Shown: positions 57,817 through 64,000 of the stretch, piece by piece
Numbering within the stretch: position 1 is the stretch's first letter
Layout of the letters: every line of letters begins with the position of its first letter
Assembly (NCBI RefSeq): GCF_024207115.1
Contig: NZ_CP100128.1
Location: forward strand, 1-64,000
Source: Chromobacterium sp. IIBBL 290-4
GTDB taxonomy: Bacteria > Pseudomonadota > Gammaproteobacteria > Burkholderiales > Chromobacteriaceae
Direction: 5' to 3'
Length of the DNA stretch: 64,000 nucleotides
Notes under the pieces: model-generated
The model's database searches: none
The model's input: only the letters and a program-made list of their open reading frames with translations
Told to the model about the DNA's origin: nothing
Made by a program: the position numbers and the translations under genes

Positions 57817-58428
57817 ATGCCACCCCGCCCTCAAACCGTCACCGTCGCGCTGACCGGCGCGTCCGGCTTGCCCTATGGCCTGCGCCTGATCGACACCCTG
57901 CTCGCCGCCGGCGTGCGGACCTGGGTGCTGTATTCGCAAGCCGCCCAGATTGTGGCCAAGCAGGAGATGGACCTGACCCTGCCCTCGCGTCCGGCCGAGA
58001 TGAAAGCCTGGCTGCTGTCCCGCCACCCTGTCGATCCCGCGCTGCTCGAGGTCTATGGCCGCGAAGAATGGTTCGCGCCCGCCGCTTCCGGCTCCAACCC
58101 GCCCGACGCCATGGTGGTCTGCCCCTGCTCCATGGGCACCCTGGCCGCCATCCGCCACGGCATGAGCGACAATCTGATCGAACGCGCCGCCGACGTCTGC
58201 ATCAAGGAAGGCCGCAAAGTGGTGCTGGTGCCGCGCGAGACGCCCTTGTCGGCCATCCACTTGGAAAACATGCTGGATCTGGCGCGAATGGGCGTCGTGA
58301 TCCTGCCCCCGGCGCCGGGCTTCTATACTCATCCCAAAACCGTGGACGATATGGTGGACTTCGTGGTGTCGCGCGTGCTCGACCAGATCGGCGTCGAGCA
58401 TGCCCTGACCCCACGCTGGGGAGAATAA
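57817..58428 (+). CDS. ubiX: flavin prenyltransferase UbiX
   Basis: Makes prenylated FMN for UbiD decarboxylases in ubiquinone synthesis. The 203 residues contain VALTGASGLPYGLRLID, MVVCPCSMGTLAAI, ADVCIKEGRKVVLVPRETPLS and LPPAPGFYTHPKT, all UbiX motifs. AGGAGA lies upstream. It is followed after two bases by the nnr gene. Confidence 0.95.
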   Translation: MPPRPQTVTVALTGASGLPYGLRLIDTLLAAGVRTWVLYSQAAQIVAKQEMDLTLPSRPAEMKAWLLSRHPVDPALLEVYGREEWFAPAASGSNPPDAMVVCPCSMGTLAAIRHGMSDNLIERAADVCIKEGRKVVLVPRETPLSAIHLENMLDLARMGVVILPPAPGFYTHPKTVDDMVDFVVSRVLDQIGVEHALTPRWGE

Positions 58429-58430
58429 AC

Positions 58431-59897
58431 ATGCAAGGCAAGCCGATACTCAGCCTGGAAGCGCTGCGGCGGCTGGAAGCCGACGCCGAGGCGGCGGGCC
58501 TGGGGCTGATGCGCCGCGCCGCGCTGGCGACCGCCGACTGGGTGTGCCGGCACACCCCGCCCGGCAGCCGGCTGCTGATCTGCGCCGGCCCCGGCAATAA
58601 CGGCGGCGACGCCCTGTACGCCGCGCTGGAATTGCAGCAGCGCGATTATCTGATTGATGTTTACCAGCCCGCCCCGCCTGCCAGCGCCGCGTGCCAGGAG
58701 GCGCGGGAACAGGCTGAACTCTCCGGCCTGCCCATGCTGGCGAGCTTGCAGCCGGACTACGAGCCGCCCGCCTTGCTGATCGACGGCCTGTTCGGCGTCG
58801 GCCTGTCGCGCCCGCTGGACGAAGCTTGGCGGCAACGCATCGCCATGCTCAATCAGTTGGGCTGCCCAGCGCTGGCGCTGGACTGCCCCAGCGGCCTGGA
58901 CCCCTACACCGGCCACCCGCAGGGCGCAGCCATCCGCGCCGAACACACCCTGACTTTTCTATGCCATAAACCCGGCTTGTTCTGCGGCCCTGGCGCCGAC
59001 CTGGCCGGACGCGTGGAATTGGCCGATCTCGACTGCCCGCCGACGCTCTACCCCCAGGCGGAAGGCGCATTGAACGAGCCCTCCGCCGCCGCGCTCGCCC
59101 GCCCCAGAGACAGCCACAAAGGCAGCTACGGCACGGTCAGCATCATAGGCGGCGCGCCCGGCATGCTGGGCGCCATCCTGCTGGCGGGGCGCAGCGCCCT
59201 GCTCAACGGCGCCGGCAAAGTGTTTTTGTGCTCGCTGGACGATCGCCTGCCGGTCGACCCAGTCGCGCCGGAATTGATGATACGCCCGGTGGACGAGTCC
59301 GCAGACCTACCCGGCGCCGACGTATTCGCCATCGGGCCCGGCCTGGGACAACAGGAGCTGGCCGAAGGCCTGCTGCGACACACGCTTACGCTGCCGGGCC
59401 CGCTGGTGCTGGACGCCGACGCGCTCAATCTCATCGCCGCCGACCATACGCTGGCGGACATGCTGGCGGCCAGAGGCCATCCTGCCGTATTGACACCCCA
59501 TCCCGCCGAAGCGGCCCGCCTGCTGAATATCGATACCGCGGAAATCCAAAGCAACCGCCCGCTCTACGCCCGCAAGCTGGCCGTGCGCTTCAACTGCGTG
59601 GTGGTGCTGAAGGGCGCGGGCAGCCTGATCGTCCGGCCGGACGGCTTTTATCTGGTCAACGCCAGCGGCGGACCCGCGCTGGCCGCCGCCGGCCAGGGCG
59701 ATGTGCTGACCGGCCTGATCGCCGCCCTGCTGGCCCAAGGCATGCCAGCCTTCGAGAGCGCCGCCCTCGCCGTGCATGTGCATAGCCAGGCCGGCGATGA
59801 TTACCGGCGCGAAAGCGGCGGCCCCATAGGACTGACCGCATCGGAAACCGCCCGCCGCGCCAGCCAGGCGCTGAACCGGCGGCTGAGCGGCGGCTGA
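58431..59897 (+). CDS. nnr: bifunctional NAD(P)H-hydrate epimerase / ADP-dependent dehydratase
   Basis: Repairs hydrated NAD(P)H. The 488 residues join an N-terminal YjeF epimerase domain (RAALATADW, AGPGNNGGDALYAA, ALDCPSGLDPYTG) to a C-terminal ribokinase-like dehydratase (KGSYGTVSIIGGAPGMLGA, IGPGLGQQELAE, LTPHPAEAARLL, AAGQGDVLTG). Both active sites look intact. The start at 58431 follows ubiX directly. Confidence 0.93.
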   Translation: MQGKPILSLEALRRLEADAEAAGLGLMRRAALATADWVCRHTPPGSRLLICAGPGNNGGDALYAALELQQRDYLIDVYQPAPPASAACQEAREQAELSGLPMLASLQPDYEPPALLIDGLFGVGLSRPLDEAWRQRIAMLNQLGCPALALDCPSGLDPYTGHPQGAAIRAEHTLTFLCHKPGLFCGPGADLAGRVELADLDCPPTLYPQAEGALNEPSAAALARPRDSHKGSYGTVSIIGGAPGMLGAILLAGRSALLNGAGKVFLCSLDDRLPVDPVAPELMIRPVDESADLPGADVFAIGPGLGQQELAEGLLRHTLTLPGPLVLDADALNLIAADHTLADMLAARGHPAVLTPHPAEAARLLNIDTAEIQSNRPLYARKLAVRFNCVVVLKGAGSLIVRPDGFYLVNASGGPALAAAGQGDVLTGLIAALLAQGMPAFESAALAVHVHSQAGDDYRRESGGPIGLTASETARRASQALNRRLSGG

Positions 59898-59967
59898 CGC
59901 CCGCTTTGCCGCCAGCGGCGCTTATGGTTAACATGTTCCGGGCAAGCCCATCACCCGGAGAGCCGAG

Positions 59968-60903
59968 TTGTCGCCGCAACACCATCAGAAAAAAGCCTAT
60001 GCCTTCGGGCTGGGCGCCGTGCTGGCCTGGTCCACCGTCGCCAGCGCCTTCAAGCTCAGCCTGCAGTACCTCTCCCCCATGCAGCTGGTGCTGTACGCCA
60101 GCATCGCCTCGCTGCTCTCCCTGTTGTCCATTCTGGCTTGGCAGAAAAGACTGCCGGAATGGATCGCCGCATTCCGCCTTCACTGGAAAAGCTCGCTGCT
60201 GTTCGGCGCGCTCAATCCCTTCGCTTATTACCTGGTGCTGTTCCAGGCTTATTCTCTGCTGCCGGCGCAAGAAGCCCAGGCGATCAACTACACCTGGGCG
60301 CTGACCATGACGCTGCTGGCGGTGCCGCTGCTGGGGCAGAAACTGCGGCCGCGCGATGCCGCCGCCGCCCTGGTCTGCTATTTGGGCGTATTGGTGATAG
60401 GCACCCGCGGCCAGTTGCTGGAACTGCATTTTTCCAATCAGCTCGGCGTGCTGCTGGCCCTGGGCTCCACCCTGCTGTGGGCCGGCTACTGGATCTTCAA
60501 CACCCGCGACGCGCGCGAGCCGGTGCTCGGCCTGGCGCTCAATTTCGCCTGCAGCCTGCCGCTGAGCCTGGCCTGGTGCGCCTGGCACGGCCAGCTCGCC
60601 CTGCCCGCCTGGCAAGGCCTGGCCGGCGCAGCCTATGTCGGCGCGCTGGAGATGGGATTCACCTTCGTTTTATGGCTGTCGGCGATGAAGCTCACCCGCA
60701 GCACCGCCAGCATCGCCAATCTGATTTTCCTATCGCCGATGGTTTCATTGCTGCTGATCCACCTGATCGTCGGCGAACCCATCTTGAGCTCCACCTTGGG
60801 CGGGCTGGCCTTGATTCTGGGAGGGCTGCTGCTGCAAAAGCTCCCGCTCAAAGCCCAGGCCGATACCAGGCTCGAGCCGCCCTCAGCGCGCGATCTTAAC
60901 TGA
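59968..60903 (+). CDS. DMT family exporter (EamA, YddG-like)
   Basis: A 311-residue transporter with ten helices in two EamA repeats (FGLGAVLAWSTVASAFKLSL; YVGALEMGFTFVLWLSAMKL). Aromatic-amino-acid exporters such as YddG have a similar layout, but the substrate is not shown. The start codon is TTG at 59968 with CGGAG seven bases upstream; no ATG suits. It appears to be monocistronic. Confidence 0.8.
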   Translation: MSPQHHQKKAYAFGLGAVLAWSTVASAFKLSLQYLSPMQLVLYASIASLLSLLSILAWQKRLPEWIAAFRLHWKSSLLFGALNPFAYYLVLFQAYSLLPAQEAQAINYTWALTMTLLAVPLLGQKLRPRDAAAALVCYLGVLVIGTRGQLLELHFSNQLGVLLALGSTLLWAGYWIFNTRDAREPVLGLALNFACSLPLSLAWCAWHGQLALPAWQGLAGAAYVGALEMGFTFVLWLSAMKLTRSTASIANLIFLSPMVSLLLIHLIVGEPILSSTLGGLALILGGLLLQKLPLKAQADTRLEPPSARDLN

Positions 60904-60989
60904 TCGTAAGAAAGCAGGAACGATCCCAGATAGCAATTCACGCTCGCGCCGCCTAGGATTCACTGTGAGGGTACGAATCAACAGGCACC

Positions 60990-62533
<1,544 letters not shown>

Positions 62534-62537
<4 letters not shown>

Positions 62538-64000
62538 GCACCGAGAGCTTGCCTCCCGAAGAGGACAACTGGCTGCTGGACGACAACGACGGCGACGAAA
62601 CCCCGCGCCCATCCGAAACGCGCAAGCCATGGAAGGTGCTGATCGTCGACGACGAGAAAGACGTGCACACCGCCACCCGCATCGCCCTGCGCGGCATCAG
62701 CTACAAAGAGCGGCCGCTGGAGCTGCTGAGCGCGTACAGCGGCGGCGAAGCCTTCCAGATGCTGCAAAAGCACGCCGACATCGCGCTGATCATGCTGGAC
62801 GTGGTGATGGAAAGTGAAGACGCCGGCCTGCGGCTGGTGCACCGCATCCGCGAGGAGCTGAACAACAGCGTGGTGCGCATCGTGCTGCGCACCGGCCAGC
62901 CCGGCCAGGCGCCGGAGCAGGAAGTCATCCTCAACTACGACATCAACGATTACAAAACCAAAACCGAACTGACCACGCAGAAGCTGTTCACCACCACCAT
63001 CGCCTCCTTGCGCGCCTACGAAAACATGGTGTCGCTGGAGAAAAACCGCCAGGGCCTGGCCAAAATTCTGGAAAGCGCCTCCGACCTGTACCAACTGCAC
63101 TCGCTGCGCGAATTCGCTTCCGGCGTGCTGCGCCAGATCAGCGCACTGCTGGACATCGGCACCGACGGCATTCTGTGCGTGCGCAATGAAAACCACAGCG
63201 GCCGGCCGGAGCTGGAAATCCTGGCGGTGTCCGGGTCCTATGAATACCTGGCCGAGGCCGGCGACCTGTCGTCCGAACCCAAGCTGGCGGAAGTGATCCA
63301 TCGCGCCTTCAAGGAAAAGCGCAGCATCTTCCAGCATCCCTACGATGTGCTTTACATCGCCTCGCGCAATCGCCGCGAGTTCGCCGTGCACTTCATGCCG
63401 CAATGGCCGCTGGAAAGCGTGGAGCGCGATCTGCTGGACGTATTCTGCCAGCGCATCTCGGCCGCTTACGACAATCTCTACCTATACAACCAGCTGCGCA
63501 GCGCCCAGGAGGCCACCGTGGTGGCGCTGGCGGACCTGGCGGAATTCCGCGACACCGACACCGGCGACCATGTGCTGCGGGTGCAGAAGCTGACCGACGC
63601 CATCGCGGCGGAAATGATGGCCGAAAACCACTACCCGGAGCTGATGCACCGCGAGTTCATGGACATGGTGGGCATGGCCAGCATTCTGCACGATATCGGC
63701 AAAGTCGCCATTCCGGACCACATCCTGCTCAAACCCGGCAAGCTGGACCCGGAAGAGCGCGAGGTGATGGAGCAGCATGCCGCCATCGGCGCGCAAATCC
63801 TGCTCAAGTCGGCGCAGATGGTGGAAGGGACCAGCTATCTGTCCCTTGGGTCGGAAATCGCCGGCGGCCATCATGAGCATTTCGATGGCAATGGCTATCC
63901 GCACAAAATCAAGGGGCAGGACATCCCCCTCTCAGCCCGCATCGTCGCCGTGGTCGATGTCTTCGACGCCCTGCTCAACAAGCGCCCTTACAAGGAGCCG
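62534..64000 (+). CDS. REC-DUF3369-HD-GYP response regulator, 3' end cut off
   Basis: At least 489 residues. A short acidic N-terminus is followed by a REC domain (VLIVDDEKDVHTATRIAL; phospho-Asp in LIMLDVVMESE), DUF3369 (a GAF-like region, about 180-330), and a c-di-GMP phosphodiesterase HD-GYP domain with intact ILHDIGKVAIPDHILLKPG, GGHHEHFDGNGYPHKIKG and SARIVAVVDVFDAL. It runs off the right edge. It likely lowers c-di-GMP in response to the kinase, affecting motility or biofilm. Confidence 0.93.

Overview
The window looks like a contig end from a GC-rich betaproteobacterium of the Neisseriales, most plausibly Chromobacterium or a close relative. This is an inference. It rests on the kdsD-kdsC-lptC-lptA-lptB-rpoN-hpf-ptsN-hprK-rapZ order typical of Betaproteobacteria, an aruF/aruG two-subunit arginine succinyltransferase operon, a large chitobiase, and many chemosensory and signalling genes. 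No phage, insertion sequence, CRISPR array, rRNA or integrase was seen. Nearly everything is ordinary chromosomal housekeeping or metabolism.

Layout. 1-3178 (minus strand): a DfsB/ClbS-like protein running off the left edge, a DMT permease, a small secreted protein and a Rieske oxygenase; the last three are broken by single-base frameshifts. 3458-7069: a long leader that can form an attenuator, then ackA and pta (acetate/acetyl-CoA interconversion), each with six or more frameshifts. About 25 indels sit in the first 7 kb and none were noticed in the next 57 kb, so I read them as sequence or assembly errors rather than gene decay. 7211-15012: an alpha/beta hydrolase, a divergent HAD phosphatase/DeoR regulator pair, a chemoreceptor without a periplasmic domain, and three unknown envelope proteins. 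15327-17275: a Zur-like operator followed by DUF1826 and a CobW-type zinc GTPase. 17351-22500: hrpA and a degenerate HD-GYP protein. 22539-26159: tandem alkaline phosphatases, the first with a hairpin covering its start codon, and a His-rich secreted protein. 26138-28175: a divergent AraC regulator/Bcr-CflA exporter pair. 28376-31240: a small Cys-containing periplasmic protein, a DUF218 protein and an orphan membrane protein with two 4HB-like sensor regions and no output domain.

31473-42197 is an amino-acid block: livHMGF (branched-chain amino acid ABC importer, without its binding protein) and the arginine succinyltransferase pathway astC-aruF-aruG-astD-astB, interrupted by a repeat-rich spacer and lacking astE here. 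42592-45234 is a GH20 chitobiase with a repeat/palindrome cluster in its promoter region. 45760-45833 is tRNA-Gly(CCC).

45892-60903: an AsmA-like protein, a Kef-type antiporter, then the lipopolysaccharide precursor and export genes (kdsD, kdsC, lptC, lptA, lptB) flowing into rpoN, hpf and the nitrogen-PTS/HPr-kinase genes ptsN, hprK and rapZ; then ubiX, the NAD(P)HX repair enzyme and a DMT exporter. 60990-64000: a membrane histidine kinase overlapping a REC-DUF3369-HD-GYP response regulator that runs off the right edge. The least explained items are the ackA leader, the start-codon hairpin of the first phosphatase, the orphan dual-4HB protein and the operator arrays before the chitobiase and the DeoR/HAD pair.
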